DNA of 64,000 nt from Microvelia longipes. Its lineage: Eukaryota > Arthropoda > Insecta > Hemiptera > Veliidae. The translations under genes and the position numbers were made by a program. Below are positions 1 through 12,790 of this stretch, piece by piece (position 1 is the first letter of the stretch; the number at the start of each line of letters is the position of its first letter). The stretch covers positions 39,053,758 through 39,117,757 of the forward strand of contig JACMZG010001908.1 of NCBI GenBank assembly GCA_018340805.1. The letters are read 5' to 3'. The notes below the pieces were generated by a model. That model was not told the DNA's origin. It did not search any database and saw only the letters and a list, made by a program, of their open reading frames with translations.

Positions 1-2860
1 TGAGAAATGTTTACTTTTCAGTTGTAATTATTTCCCTCTCTTTTCTGCTACTTTGCTTATGTATATTGTTGGCAAATTTTAATATACTTTGTTATCGCTT
101 AGCAGGTATCGATCAGTGTGATTAGTCAGTTGGTTGTAGTGCGATGAGTTATACTTTCATTTCAAGTGTAAAAATCGAGTTCTCTTTTGTCATTTTAAAC
201 CAAGAAATTAAAATAATTAGCATAGATTAACCTAAAAAACTAGATTTGATCAAAAATATCAATTTTGTCGCAAGATTGTCTTGTTAATAACAAAAATAAA
301 TGAACATCTAAGCGATAAACAAGAAATTAATCGATTCGCATTGATATTATTTAAATAAATTGTGGGTTTCAGAAACCATTTTCTGTCTTGTTGGGTAAAT
401 TTAGAACTGTGATCTACTGCAATTATAGGGCATATTTTCTACCAATATTAGAAAACGTTTTACAGAGTGTTATCAAGGATTATATTTATATAAATATATA
501 TTTCATGTGTATATGAGTAGGAATATATGCTCTTTTGTATTATGTTTATACAATCATTGTTTTACAGTATTGCTTTCAGAAGTATCTGGGCGTATACAAT
601 TAAATTACATTGTGACTTGTAATTGTAATTACCATTTAATGGTCATTACAGTTGAAAAAAATAGAAACACACTGAGTTAGGTTTCACAATGTATAACATG
701 AAATGTGAAATCGCACTGCGATATAACTCTCATATATCTTTACATGTCAAGATACAATTATGCATTAATACACAGAAATTAAAGAATTAGATAATAAACG
801 ATGATCAGCTACCAATAAGCTCTTGAAAGCTAATAAGCAATAAGCACGGAGAAGTTAAGGGCTATGGAATCTATAGCTGAAAAAATGCTGGAAAATTTAA
901 AGCTGGAATCAAAGCTGCAGACGGCGATAATACTAAGCTCTTACCAACAACTAATACTATTTTTGGTAAACTACTGCAATAAACGATTTAATGCAGTTAT
1001 AATGACTGCAAATATTTTCAACTTTTATCTACAGGAATTAAAGTTAAGTATTCTTTAAAGATCAAGTACAAAGTAAGTATTACTTACAAGTGCAAGTCAT
1101 GTCTGAATGCAACATTAGTAAGATAAGCCAGAAATTATTTAACTTTGTAATAATTCAGGAATCAAAGAAGCTTTTAATTTTTATCGCAATAATTTTACTT
1201 GTTGAGACGTCTGAACTTGTTCTCTTTTGGAGTTGAGTTTTTCGATGGATATTTCCAATTAAGAAGAAATATTTATATATTTGATTTGAAAATGCTTCTG
1301 TGGTGAGACTAAAAATGTTGTGGAAACGGTAGACATCATGATTGAATATAATAATAAATATACGAAGACAGCAGTCCTGAGAAATGATTTGGTTTATTCA
1401 AACATAACATTCTTTCATAGCGAATAATAATTATACTTTGCTTAACGAATTTATAGTTTATTCGCGGCTATTTTGCTACACAGGCTCGTTTTGCGGGCTT
1501 GTTTTGATTGTCATAGCCCCTTTGAAGCCACATATTCTACCTCATATAGGCCAACTAGGATGGAGGTAGAAATATCTGTTCTAAATACCTCAACCCTTTA
1601 ACACCATTGCCGCTTGGGATGGTTCAAATACCGATTTATCTTGCTATCTGTCTTTACATAGGCCACCTTGTTTAAGTGCTATTTCAAGTTTAAAACCTTC
1701 ATAACGTCTCCCTATAATCTCGTCTAACTTTTCCAAAGTTGGTTTTGAATTTGTGGATGCCAAACTACGAGAGTTTTTGTGCACCAAACATAAGAGAAGA
1801 TATTATGCTCTTATAAAACTTTGATAAGATATATTTATTTTTTGTATCAGATGGCCTAGTGGAATCAATCCCTCCACTCCCGTCATCCGTACAACTCGTA
1901 AAAATTATTTTCCCATGAAACTTTTCTAAAATTGAGAAAGACTGCTTACTCAGTAGTAGTGCTCTAGTGCACCCATAAAGCATATCGGGTTCGCTTCCGA
2001 TTTCTAATGAAAGTGAGTGCTAAAATATGACATTATGAAATAAAATTAATCCATCCTCAGGAAGCACTGTTAACATTAATTTTAAAAGATCATATTTACT
2101 GTAACAATTCTTTGAAACTTGTTAAACATTTTTGTAAAACTAATAATACAATATAAGTAATAAATTCTTCAATTTATAATTTCATACAAGAGTTTTGTCA
2201 AGGCTTAATAATCACGGATTTATTTTATTCCTAACTTAATGATAAACATTTAATGTCAAATCATTTTCTAAAATTAAAATTTATTAATTTGATGAACGAG
2301 TTTTGCTTTTACCCGGAATAAATTATTTACTGTAATTAAAATTCATGAGTCCGATTCAAATCGTATACCGTAATGATAAGTGAACTTTAATTATTTAATT
2401 AATTACGTTAATGAAGATCTGGCTCCTGTTTCTTTTGAAATTATTATATGCATGATTATTATATAAATTAAGAAACATAAAATTAATTAAGATTATGAGG
2501 GATTTCTTATAAGCTACTCATGTGCTTGTTTGTATTTTCCATGGGGTTCAGGTAATTTCTAAAAAAAATTAATTTTACGCTTTAAGAAAACATTCAAAGT
2601 ACTAATCAGTACGATAAGTCTCTCTCCAGAATGTATTATGACCCTTCGTACTGATTATAATTCGCTCCACCTGTGCTTACACGCTAAAGTGCTAACGAAC
2701 TAAAGTACCATATTAATAGTAAGATTGGGCCCTAAAGAAGAATAATAACTACTTCTAACAATAACTTCTACTAATTTCTATATTTTGCCCTCTATTTCAG
2801 GGCACAATTCGCGTAATTTACAACAATAAATACAAATATATTAGGAAAAGAAATTGAAAA
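1..2860. other. AT-rich stretch without recognised gene
   Basis: Only short open frames, none with recognisable motifs, codon pattern or splice context. A slightly less AT-rich part at about 1450-1790 contains no protein family I recognise on either strand. I see no RNA gene and no long repeat here. Confidence 0.5.
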
Positions 2861-2863
2861 ACG

Positions 2864-2865
<2 letters not shown>

Positions 2866-2936
<71 letters not shown>
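2866..2936. repeat. (TA)n microsatellite
   Basis: Alternating TA tract interrupted once by a short TATTATATTATAT phase change near its middle. It is one of at least seven long TA tracts in the window. Confidence 0.95.
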
Positions 2937-2940
<4 letters not shown>

Positions 2941-3123
2941 ACACGGAACCATATTTACAATTTGAATTATTGCTAAAATGCTTTTATGAAAGTCTACTAA
3001 ACTAATCATTTTGATAACAATTTAGTTCACTAGCTGTGGGAATTATGAATTGTTGCCCTTCTGGGGGTCGACAGTCATTGACAGTGTAAATAAAGGAGAC
3101 TTCTGCGATTTCTATTGGTTACA

Positions 3124-3456
3124 TTCGCACCAACCAGACTGAGAGCCCAATATGTGCAATATGTGATGACAATGAGGAAGAAACAGCCTATCACTATTTG
3201 GCAACGTGTGAAGGGTTTGGAAGGCTCAGGTTTCAAATATTTGGAACTGGTACGCTTCTCGAAGAGGAAATGGAGTCTCTAAGATGGCAGGACATTCTTA
3301 CTTTCATCCATCGCAGCAGGAGGTTCGACGAGGAGAAAGTAGTGGAAGTACAGTGATAGGTGGTTGACTTCGGGGTTGGTGAAAAGGACCCAATGGTGTG
3401 GTCTACTCACCAGGCTTGACCTCCCCACTCTTACTACTACTACTTCGCACCAACCA
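3124..3456 (+). mobile_element. Short 5'-truncated LINE copy with 13-bp TSD
   Basis: The 13-bp direct repeat TTCGCACCAACCA lies at 3124-3136 and again at 3444-3456. Between them sits a 307-bp insert (3137-3443) that starts in the middle of a reading frame and ends in a short TTACTACTACTAC tail. Truncation at the 5' end, a simple-repeat 3' tail and a long target-site duplication are the hallmarks of target-primed insertion by a non-LTR retrotransposon. The coding part (separate entry) supports this. The tail type and C-terminal zinc knuckle fit an RNase-H-bearing I/R1/Jockey-type LINE, but the clade cannot be fixed from so little sequence. Confidence 0.85.
3138..3356 (+). pseudogene. LINE ORF2 C-terminal fragment with zinc knuckle
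   Basis: A 72-codon open frame runs from the truncation point to a TGA at 3354-3356. It has no start codon because the 5' part never inserted. Its N-terminal end carries a zinc-knuckle pattern C-x2-C-x9-H-x4-C (reading CAIC ... HYLATC), which is typical of the extreme C-terminus of LINE ORF2 proteins downstream of the RNase H domain. The rest, including FGRLRFQIFG, is the usual short tail. There are no reverse transcriptase or RNase H residues. The frame is intact over its short length, so the copy may be fairly young, but it cannot encode a working enzyme. It differs in sequence from the LINE copies at 20.8-23.8 kb and 56.8-57.8 kb, so it is a third LINE family. Confidence 0.8.
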
Positions 3457-4155
3457 AGTCAATATTGCTGACATTGTTAATTTAACCAACTGACTGCATT
3501 CCAACTTCTTCTCTTAGAACGAAGTTCTAGATAAGATTTGAACTCAAACTAAAAGAAATGAGCTAAGAAAGATAATTGTCTATAATGGTAATATAAATAA
3601 TAGAAAAACAAGGAATAGATAAAACAAATCGGTTTGAAACATGCCCTAAAATGAAATGTTGTTTAATACAAACTATATCAGTTGAAAATATGTTTCAAAA
3701 CACAGTCATATCTTGTTTCTTTTTAGTGCTCTTTTCTCTCTCGCCGACAGTAAAACCATTTTAAAATATTTTATTTCTTAACGTGGGTTTTCTTTTTTGG
3801 TGTTATCAATAAAATTAATGATTCTGATGAGAATGGATGAAAGAAGTTTCTAAAATTTTAGTTGAATGAAAACGGGTTTAATAACTTTGTTTTTGGGAGC
3901 TGATAACAGTTTTGTTTTATTAAGTTGAAAAACGAGTATTTTTAATAAAAAATTAGTTTAATTTTATTAAAATTAACTGATACTTGATTTCATTCTTGTT
4001 TTATAAATGTATTTTTTTGGCTTTTGGAAATTTCATTCATTTGTTTTTTAACTCTTTTCCAGAACGAAAGGTATAATAGTCTCCTAACTGTGTATCGAAT
4101 TTTTAAGTCTTTTTTATGAATTAACGTTTCTGTACAAAACATCTTTCCCTTGATT
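3457..4155. other. AT-rich spacer
   Basis: No gene recognised. Near 3741-3757 there is a single minus-strand match to part of the palindromic unit arrayed at 28.4-28.7 kb (a TTTTACTGTCGGC-like word), so that unit is also present as a dispersed single copy. Confidence 0.4.
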
Positions 4156-4159
4156 GAAT

Positions 4160-4775
4160 ACCATCACTGATTTTTACTTCCCCTTATTTATACTGTAGGT
4201 ATATAAGAAAAGTATTATGTGTGCAAAAACATCCTAAACCGGGATGTCACCGGAGTTATCCGTTTCAGGTGTTTTTAAGGCCTCTTATAAGTGGTTTTGA
4301 ATGTGTGAAGTTGTCTGAATGTGTGTGTGCGCGTGATATCATCGTAGCTCTCAGAGTATTTATGCTAGAGAGTTGAAATTTCGCACCAAATCAATCTATA
4401 TTTTTATGACGTTAATAACCCGCAATAATGACTCAGGAAACAATTCAAAAAATTAAGTGCGGAAAAATTATGTGATCGGATAGAGATTTGGCATGCATTT
4501 AGCTATGTATAAGACTACCATATCTGTCAAGTTTCTCATTATGAACTTTAGCTCAATTTTTAATATATGTCATGTGTACGTTTTTAAAATAATTGTGAAA
4601 AACGAGTCCTGTATAGACAGAAGACGAGCGAAGTGAGTCCGAAGCAGAAATAATAAGCGTAGCGAATCCGATGTGATGAGAAAAAGGTTCCAAGGTACCC
4701 CGTTCCCGATTTTTCATCTTAAAACTATGTATGACTAAAATCTGTACTAATACTAATTTTAGTAAAAATGATAAC
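4160..4775 (+). repeat. DR1 dispersed repeat, copy 1 (internally deleted)
   Basis: This copy defines the DR1 order. It starts with a GTAGGTATATA motif and AAAAGTATT, then CCGGGATGTCACCGGA, a CCGTTTCAGGTGTTTTTAAG word and GGCCTC. Next come a TG-rich microsatellite and ATCATCGTAGCTC, then ATGACG..AACCCGCAATAATGACTCA, then GGCATGCAT. It ends in GACGAGCGAAGTGAGTCCGA, GATGTGATGAGAAAAAGG and CCCGATTTTT. The same words recur in the same order many times in the window on both strands. Compared with the minus-strand copy at 49.2-50.1 kb it lacks the 5S-like segment. No coding potential was seen. The mobility class is unknown. Confidence 0.8.
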
Positions 4776-4779
4776 TGTT

Positions 4780-7700
4780 GTATTATTAAATTTTCCAAAG
4801 GATTGTCTCAGTGTTTGATAAATCCACGCTTATAATGTTCCAATATTATGTATATCCCATAGCTGTGTTTTGTCCTCAGTCCGAAAATTTCACAAGTTTT
4901 TCACGTTGGCATTCTAATATTTCATATCAATGGGAATCTATAGATTCAGTGATCCATAATATAATAAAACTTTCATCATACTTGATCTGAAGCTATCGGT
5001 TATTTTAGAAAAAATGTTAATAAAGATAAAGCATTAATCCATATACATGCTGGTATAAAAACTATGTATACATGGTTTTTATATATATACATTTTTATAT
5101 TTTTATTTTTTTACATTTTTATGTACATACACATACATGGTTTTTTTGTGTATAGTATGTTACATTATTTTCTCAAAAATAGTTTTTTAGTATGTTCAAA
5201 ATAGTTAATAAGTTTTTAAAATTGTTATGTATGTATAAACAAATAATCGGATTAACATATTTATTACGAAGATGGCATGACTAATACTAATATCTAGAGT
5301 TGCTAAATAATCTCGATTCGAAACTGGATGAAGAATCTGTAAGCAAGTATTTTCTTCTATTTATTTCATTCAATCTTAATAAGGAAGAAGATTTGTTTTT
5401 GAAACAAAATATGTATTTTAACCCAGGCTTATTAATTCTCTTTTTGTACATTTGACGATTTACAGGGCTCAGTCTTGAACTCCGATTTAATAATTCCATT
5501 CGTAAAAGAGAAAAAAATAGGGATTTGTCGTCTTTAAAACTTCGTGAAGGAATCTCTGAGGATCAATTTATTATTCCCAAGAGGCCTTGGAAGAATCAGA
5601 AGAAATATCCTACGGAGGGAAAAAGGATTATTGGTATTAATGCTTCTTTTTCTTTGAATCTTTTCTCAATAGATATAAATGCAGGACTTGGGAAAAAGAA
5701 ATTTCCACTGCAGTTTGCATGCCTTAGTATGTTCAATCTGTTTTCATTGATATCTATTATTTCTAGAGAATGTCAAGTGTTCATCACGTACGTTTAGACG
5801 AACATTAAAAATAATTTCTGATTGTATTCGTCTTGAAGGTGTTGATTGTTTTAATTGCTTATCTTTTGCCTTTATATTTTTCTTTTATAATTATATTTTT
5901 TTATTTTAGTTTTCTCATCCTTTTCTTTTACTGATGGGACTTTAATCAATAAAGTAGATTATAATTAAAAAAATCAAACTTTAATTTAATATCAAAAGAC
6001 AAAAGTGTACACGGGCTTAAAAACAACAAGTAATTTTTTCAAAATTATATTAAGAAATCTCGCTTTAACAGGATATGAATTGACTGAGGTGTGAAAAATA
6101 CCTCGATAATCCTTGATATTAATGATAACAAGTTATGGTCTTGTCTTGAAATGTCCTTAAGGATTCACATAAGCCGTGAAAAAAATAACGAAATACTAAG
6201 AAGTGACAAACCCCGCGGTATCCTGACACTCCTGCGGTATCCTTTGATAAATCGAATCAAGATATGTCGATTATGTGTATCGATATAACAACTTAATGCC
6301 TAATTAGTTTCTAGCTTAAGACATATCCTTAACAATGTATTCATTTTTACTCCTAAATCTTTAGCTTAAGTAAACTTATTAAAAACTTAATAAATTAATT
6401 TGACTTATTTTAAATAATCTTTTTTAAATAGCTATGTTAACTTGTGATTTTTTCGGGTACTAGTTTTTGAAATGTTACTAAGTGGCGCAAGTGACATACA
6501 TATATACAAATTTTCATTTATGTGTTTATACTTTTATGTCGACGACCTCTGCGACCTTCAGCTCGATGTTGCAAAAGAGTGGGGAGGTAGGGGGTAAGGA
6601 GATCTCCTAATTGACAAGCCTACTACACCAGTCAGTCAGTGCAAAAAGTGGTCCTGAGATGGTCCGAATGTAGGAAAAAATACAGAAAAAAACACATGGA
6701 AAAATCCACATAAGGAAAATTCGCGCTATGTAATACCTGTATTTTCAATTGCCTTTTAAACTATTGGAATTGGAATTTTGATGAATTTTAAATAGATACT
6801 TTAATAAGCACTTATGTAAATTAAAGTATGTTATTAGGCGAAGGATGGTAAAAAAAAGTCGTAAAATATCCATTACGCAGTGGTAATGAAATCCAAACAT
6901 ATGAGCTGGGTCCAATTCCATTCCCAGTACTGGGTCAACTTATTTTTTGTTATTAACAATTTTTTTAGATAAATATAGTTATATTTTAATAAAAACTATC
7001 CCTCTACTTTAAACTTTAGTTACTATTGATCACAGAAATATTCTTGCCAAATCCATAGCTCTCTCACAAGCTAAGTAAGAGCTATAGAACAACAAAAACT
7101 CGCGTTAACAGTGCCGGACACTGGTGCTTTTACCCAAATACTGTCAAATATTATTATTGTTTATAAACAACAGGAGATAACAATCTTTTGAGAACAACTG
7201 TTGTTCTATTACAGGGTCATTTATCGTATAGTTAGATATTACAAACAGAATGGTCAGTTAAGCCTTTAATACAGGCTGTATGTTAAAACATAAGCTGTGC
7301 TTTTAGTTTTATTAGTAATTCAATAGAAATATTGGGTGTCAGTTGTTGTTTAAAACAGTTTTTTTCTGATAAAACTATTAAATAAGGAGGGTTAGTAATT
7401 TGTTAATAAGGCAATAAGTCGAGAGGGAAGTACAGAATCCTTTATTTTATTCATATGGTAATTTCCACCGCCCCCGATATGTTGAGGACTTTGATTAAAA
7501 AGGCACCACCCTCGAGAATCTTTTAAATAGGGTTTTATTCCCGGGATCAAGTCGTCCTAAGAGGGAAATAGAGAAAAAAAGAAAATCGTCGCATATTAAA
7601 AACACTTTACCAATTACATTATTCAAACGCCGGCTTCTGCAAACCCGGTGTTATTGACAAATTGTTAAGGGTGACGCCCTCACTTCCATCTTCCGCATCT

Positions 7701-7840
7701 TTCATATCGACGAAGGGTCTTTTTTTTGTCGAGTGATACTTAAAATAATCAGACTAACTGACTTTATGTTAATATCTGAATATTCTCTATCAGACCTTGT
7801 AATAGAACATCCTATATAAAAGCATTGTTTATTGTAGTTT
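4780..7840. other. AT-rich stretch without recognised gene
   Basis: The only notable open frame is 5456-5797 (+), which lacks an ATG and any recognised motif; it is listed among rejected items. A patch around 6540-6660 is slightly GC-richer but uninterpretable. Near 5040-5160 the sequence is low-complexity (TA, T-runs, ACATAC words). Confidence 0.4.
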
Positions 7841-7844
7841 TCGT

Positions 7845-8880
7845 TTTCCTAGTGTAAAAAATCGGGTTCACTTTTTTCACTTCTCACTACTTTAGACTCG
7901 CTTTGCTCGTTTTCAGAATATTAAAATCAACATTTATTCTTGTCGGATTTGCTTCGGTCTTCTTCAAACAATTAATGCGTACGTTTTATACACAGCGGTC
8001 ACCCATCCAGGTTCAAACCTAGCTCGATGCTGCTTAGCTTTAAAGTAAAACCGTAGATGAAAATATATTTATACCAAATTTCCACTAAATTTGATTATTT
8101 CTCGATTTTAGGGAATTTCCGAAGAAAAAATTAGCTTAATTTTTTGAACACACACACACATAGAACACAATAACTTTTGAACGTCTTGGTACAAGAATCA
8201 TCCTTTTTAATGTCCCGATCTCTATTCTTTATGAAATATATTCATCAACCCACAACAATGACCCCAAAATCATTTCAAAAAATCACTCATCTTCAAAAAG
8301 AGTTTATAGATCAGGCTAAAATGTTTTACACATGTACCATTTTGCATGGTTAAAAGAAATACGATGGTACTTTTTTTATAAGCATTACTTTCGGTTTTAT
8401 TGATTGACATATATAAATATAATGTGAACAAATCACGTTATTTGACTAATACAAATGAAAATTCGCTTATATCATGGGAGTAATATAAGCACTATAACAC
8501 TTATATAAACTAGTAATATGACTAACTGATAAAGGACAAAATCCATATGGCTGCGAAGCGGCCCCCAGTGCCGACGCTGAAGGCCTCTTATTTTAAAATG
8601 AGATACATTTGGCATATTTGTTGGTGTAATGAGTTCCAAGTTCAAAATTAATTAATTTTTCCGTATGTTATGGATTATTAATTTTTTTCTGAGTCATTAT
8701 TGCTGGTTGATGACGCCATGATTTGTATTTTTGAGCACTACTAAACCAAAATATTGATTTTTGTCCTAAATTTCAACTTCCTAGCATAAACTACCTTGGA
8801 GGTTTTAAAAAAAATTTAGTGTAAACTTAATAGTTTTCCCATATACCTACGTACGGTATAAATGAGGAAAATCAAAAGAG
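7845..8880 (-). repeat. DR1 dispersed repeat, copy 2 (near full length)
   Basis: Read on the minus strand, it begins near 8876 with the GGTATATGGG-type motif and runs through a degraded middle (about 8690-8720 holds TGAGTCATTATTGCTGG on the plus strand). It then reaches the 5S-like segment at 7994-8043, an ACGAGCAAAGCGAGTC word near 7899-7917 and a final CCCGATTTTTT. The order matches the copy at 49.2-50.1 kb. A GC-richer insert around 8545-8590 resembles sequence at 25.80-25.85 kb. Confidence 0.65.
7994..8043 (-). ncRNA. 5S rRNA-like internal promoter segment in DR1
   Basis: On the minus strand this reads AAAGCTAAGCAGCATCGAG, then about 15 variable bases, then CTGGATGGGTGACCGCT. This aligns with eukaryotic 5S rRNA from box A (GCTAAGCAG) through the intermediate element to box C (GGATGGGAGACCGC). 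The outer parts of 5S are absent, so this is not a 5S gene. It occurs at the same position in the DR1 copies at 43.2 and 49.4 kb. A role as pol III promoter is inferred, not shown. Confidence 0.65.
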
Positions 8881-8889
8881 GAGTTCGAC

Positions 8890-11880
8890 TTGCTTTTCTC
8901 CTCTATACTATTTTCATGCAACGATGTCATCGGCGTAATTTTCTCCTTAAAAATTCGCTTAGAATCGAAGCATTTGTTGATACTTTATTCTGATAAAAAC
9001 TTAATCCAATCGTTGGTGTCTCAAGATATTTCCCTGAAAATTCACTTAATTAAAAAAATAAATCTTTATAGTTTATTTGTAAATGATATTGATACAAATC
9101 AAAAGTCCAAAATAATATTGAGATCTAAACTGTGTACCGTGGAGCTGTCGCGCCGAAAGATGTTGCGCTTGTGTGGTGTCGACACTCCGCTCTCACGGAA
9201 GAATATTCTTTTTTTTATAGGTTCTTTTTTGATCAGTTTTCACGTTTTACTTTTAATTTTTCTTCAGCGTAGTTGGCTGTTTCCTTTTAATTTATGAATT
9301 TGTTAATGATTATATTTAGTTCCTTTAAAACCATAATAATATGGAGTTTACGAGTTTGTAGTAGGAGTATGGAGTATTAATATGGAGTTCAAGAATTTGG
9401 AGTTTTAATAACTTAACCAGTATTTCTTTCTTTTGTTTTTTGTACCGGTAAGTAAATCCGTTTATTTGTTTATTTCTTTGGTTTATTGAATTTAGTTGGG
9501 GAAAGGGGGTAAATTTTTATTTTATGATGAATACTGATGTTTGCCGATTGTAGTTTCAGGCCAGGGGCCTAACTGAAAAGAGTCGTTGCGGATCCTGGAT
9601 TTCTGGATGTGGAAGTGGACTCATCTGTTGCAGATTTCCCCCAACAGACCTGACTTACCCTAAATATAGCTAAGGAATCTTGTATAGATTTGAGGGGTAT
9701 GGAAGGATCTGATCAATCGTTCCATATCGTCCAGATCTCTACCTCATTCCTTGCCCAGGTATTAAAATATCGTTCTAATTTATTATTTTTATGAATTTTT
9801 AATCTAATGAAACAATATGACTGAAACCCCTTTCCTTCTATATACATATTTATTTCATGAATTAATTTTTTTTAATATATATATGGATTCTTTCATTTGA
9901 GCAAAATTCTCTCTTTTTTTCTCTCTTGTATTTTCCCCTTCTCAGAACCCTTGATGAGCTAGGCTGAGGGAAAAATATTGTATGTGTCTTATTAGTAGGG
10001 CACAACTGCAAAACACTTATTAGAAAAACTGCAGCCCTTATGAAATAGAAGAGAAAAAAATGATTATTTTTACAATAATAAAGAAAACAAAATAATACAT
10101 GTATATATTTTAACAATATAACATTTAAAACGTTTGTAACAAACGTTATGACCATGGTCTGAGACCGTCGGTTTTCCCTTATGAAATAATTACGATTGAC
10201 GTGATTCGATTTGATCATCAGTACAGAAACCTCGGTACTATCAGCACAATTCAGAACTCGTTTCGCTCGTCCTTACAATGTTATGAAAGCTTAAGGTGGT
10301 ACTGTATTAGTTTCGTTAATTTCCACTCATATCTTGTCAAAAGACCTCTATTTTTGCTATTGCTAGATTTTCCCCACTCATCTGTCATTTACGAATAGAT
10401 ATGCGCAGGCCAATAAGTGTATATGAGTTTTTTTTATTTGCATTTTTTTAATTTTGTATGTTCGAAATTATCGTTTTAACTTTACAATTCAACCTAATGC
10501 AATGTTAATATCCATCAACATCTTCAACTTTTATCTAGCTTAAGGTTAAATGCATTTTTGTTGGAATAGAGTTGGCATTTGTATCCTATTTATGTAAAGT
10601 TTACTTGAGTCAGAATAGAATTGGTATTTGAATTATATTTATTTAAATTTTACTTGAGTCAGGATAAAATTGGTATTTGTATTGCGTACATTTAATTTAT
10701 TTCAATTCACGTCAGAATATATTTTGAATTGTTTCTCATTTATTTTATTTTAATTAATATTGTTAGTATTAGTATTAATGTTGTTTGTTTAAAATTATTG
10801 TTTTAACTTCATAATTAAACCTAATGTACTGTTATGATCCATTAACATTTTTAAGTTATCTATGGCTCATATTTTAGAATATAATCAAGAACGATATGTA
10901 TATGTATGATCTGAACGTTTGACCATGATATACTTAACACACACTTACAAATAAATAACCAGAATTCATATTTAATACACAATAAATGCTAATTTATTTT
11001 GAACTTTTATACTTAATTATGAATAAAATATTGGTTGTATTAATATGCTAAAAAAGTTGGAACAATGCTTAATTTAATAAGACTATCAACGCATAAGTAT
11101 CTCTGGTTCAAATTGGGTTGATCTACTTTGTAATTATAGAGTTGGACTGTACTTAAGCTCTGAATTGAAATAGGTCCCAATAAAGCTACATTTATTTTAA
11201 TCTTAAAAACTTGATCAGTATAGCTTTGTTGTCATTAGTAGATTTTTTGCTCTAGTTTTTATGTTTAAAGTAATATATTTCTAGTTTAAACTAATTTCTA
11301 GAATTTAGTAAAAACTAGCAAAAACTAATTTCTAGCAAAAACTAATTGTTTTAATGCTAATTTTTAATCTTTAGATGACTCTAGTTAGAACTGATTACTA
11401 ACAATTATTAACATTAGGTTCTTTATAGATAATTTTATAGGGTCAGTTTTTGGCTTAGAGCAATAAACCACCATTCTGGTGATAATTACAGAACAAAGAA
11501 GTGTGAAGAGTATATAGAGAGGATATTTGATATTTTGCATGTATGTTGAGAAAATAGTCAATATATAGGGTGTGAAACCTCATATCATCGTTAATCATAA
11601 TAACTATTGTGTCTTGGCGCACTTATTTGATTGAAATTTCCCGCCGTTGTCATTTGTTGGTATACTATGTAAATTTCCAATTTTTGCTTTTCTGGCCTAA
11701 TTAAGGTTTTTAGTTTTAGAGTAAACTTAACTCCCTAGGACACTAATTTGATTTTAGAGGGACACTTATCCTACGTTAAATGGATTTTGTTGACTAGTTA
11801 TTACAGTTTTAAACAGATTTATATGTATACAACTTAATCGATTTAGGTTTTAGGCAAATTCAATTATTATATTTATAGGG
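8890..11880. other. AT-rich stretch with small local repeats
   Basis: No gene recognised. The frames at 8890-9297 (+, begins with TTG) and 9862-10218 (-) have no recognisable motif. A GC-richer patch at 9130-9200 and another at 9555-9740 stand out in base composition but not in identity. Small tandem and direct repeats at 10.47-10.87 kb are listed separately. Confidence 0.4.
10470..10866 (+). repeat. Direct repeat pair enclosing a ~49-bp tandem triplet
   Basis: About 65 bases at 10470-10535 (containing CGTTTTAACTTTACAATTCA) recur in diverged form at 10792-10860, about 320 bp downstream. Between them, at about 10563-10712, three diverged ~49-bp units each carry a GGTATTTG- or GGCATTTG-like word and end in a TTACTTGAGTCA-like word (the third unit is weaker). 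This could be a decayed element with terminal direct repeats or simple local duplication; no transposon hallmark was seen. Confidence 0.5.
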
Positions 11881-11884
11881 ATAA

Positions 11885-12790
11885 TAACCTAACGCACGTA
11901 CACCTTACGAATTAAAAACTACAACAGCCTAACGTATTACAAACTACAACACCCTAACGCATTAAAAAACAACAACACCCTAACGAATTACATACTACAA
12001 CAGCCTAACAAATTACAAACTACAACACCCTAACGCATTGAATAACCAACAACTCCCTAACGTATAACGAACTACAACAGCCTAACGCATTAAAAAAACA
12101 ACAACACCTAACGAATTACAAACTAAAACAATCTAACAAATTACCAACTAACGCATTGAATAACCAACTACTCCCTAACGTATAACGAACTACAACAGCC
12201 TAACGCATTAAAAAAACAACAACACCCTAACGAATTACAAACTAAAACAATCTAACAAATTACAAACTACAACACCCTAACGCATTGAATAACCAACAAC
12301 TCCCTAACGTATAACGAACTACAACAGCCTAACGCATTAAAAAAACAACAACACCCTAACGTATTACGAACTACAACAGCCTAACAAATTACAAACTACA
12401 ACACCCTAACGCATTGAATAACCAACAACTCCCTAACGTATAACGAACTACAACAGCCTAACGCATTACAAACTATAACACCTTACAAAACTATAACACC
12501 TACGTACACAGATATTACAAACTATAGCACCTTACGTATTACAAACTACAACACCTTACGTATTACAAACTACAACAGCCTAACGCATTACAAACTACAA
12601 CAGCCTAACACATTACAAACTATAACACCTTACGTATTACAAACTACAACAGCCTAACGCATTACAAACTACAAAACCGTGACGTATTAGAAACTACAAC
12701 ACCCTAATGTATTACAAACTACAACACCTTAACGTTTTAAAAACTAGAACACCCATAACGTAATACAAACTAAAACACCCTTGGTTAAAC
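11885..12790 (+). repeat. Minisatellite, ~24-bp unit with 129-bp higher-order period
   Basis: About 0.9 kb is built from variants of a 24-25-bp unit combining CCTAACGCATTACAAAC with TACAACA. Part of it has a higher-order unit marked by the word CATTGAATAACCAAC at 12036, 12154, 12283 and 12412, giving periods of 118, 129 and 129 bp; the 118-bp unit has an 11-bp deletion. The edges are more diverged than the middle, as expected for unequal exchange. The CCTAA words are not in a telomeric register. Confidence 0.95.

Noticed and set aside
5456..5797. 114-codon plus-strand open frame with fairly protein-like composition and a TTTACAG acceptor-like word at its start
   Set aside because: No ATG, no recognised motif, no convincing donor site or partner exon; the second half is hydrophobic AT-driven sequence.
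8890..9297. 135-codon plus-strand frame, the longest non-transposon frame
   Set aside because: Starts with TTG, is mostly Ile/Leu/Lys/Ser/Phe as expected from AT-rich sequence, overlaps the DR1 edge, and shows no family motif apart from a GC-richer 60-bp patch.
9862..10218. 118-codon minus-strand frame
   Set aside because: AT-composition frame with no motif or conservation cue.
11885..12790. Telomere-like CCTAA words
   Set aside because: They recur every ~24 bp within a longer unit, not as tandem TTAGG.
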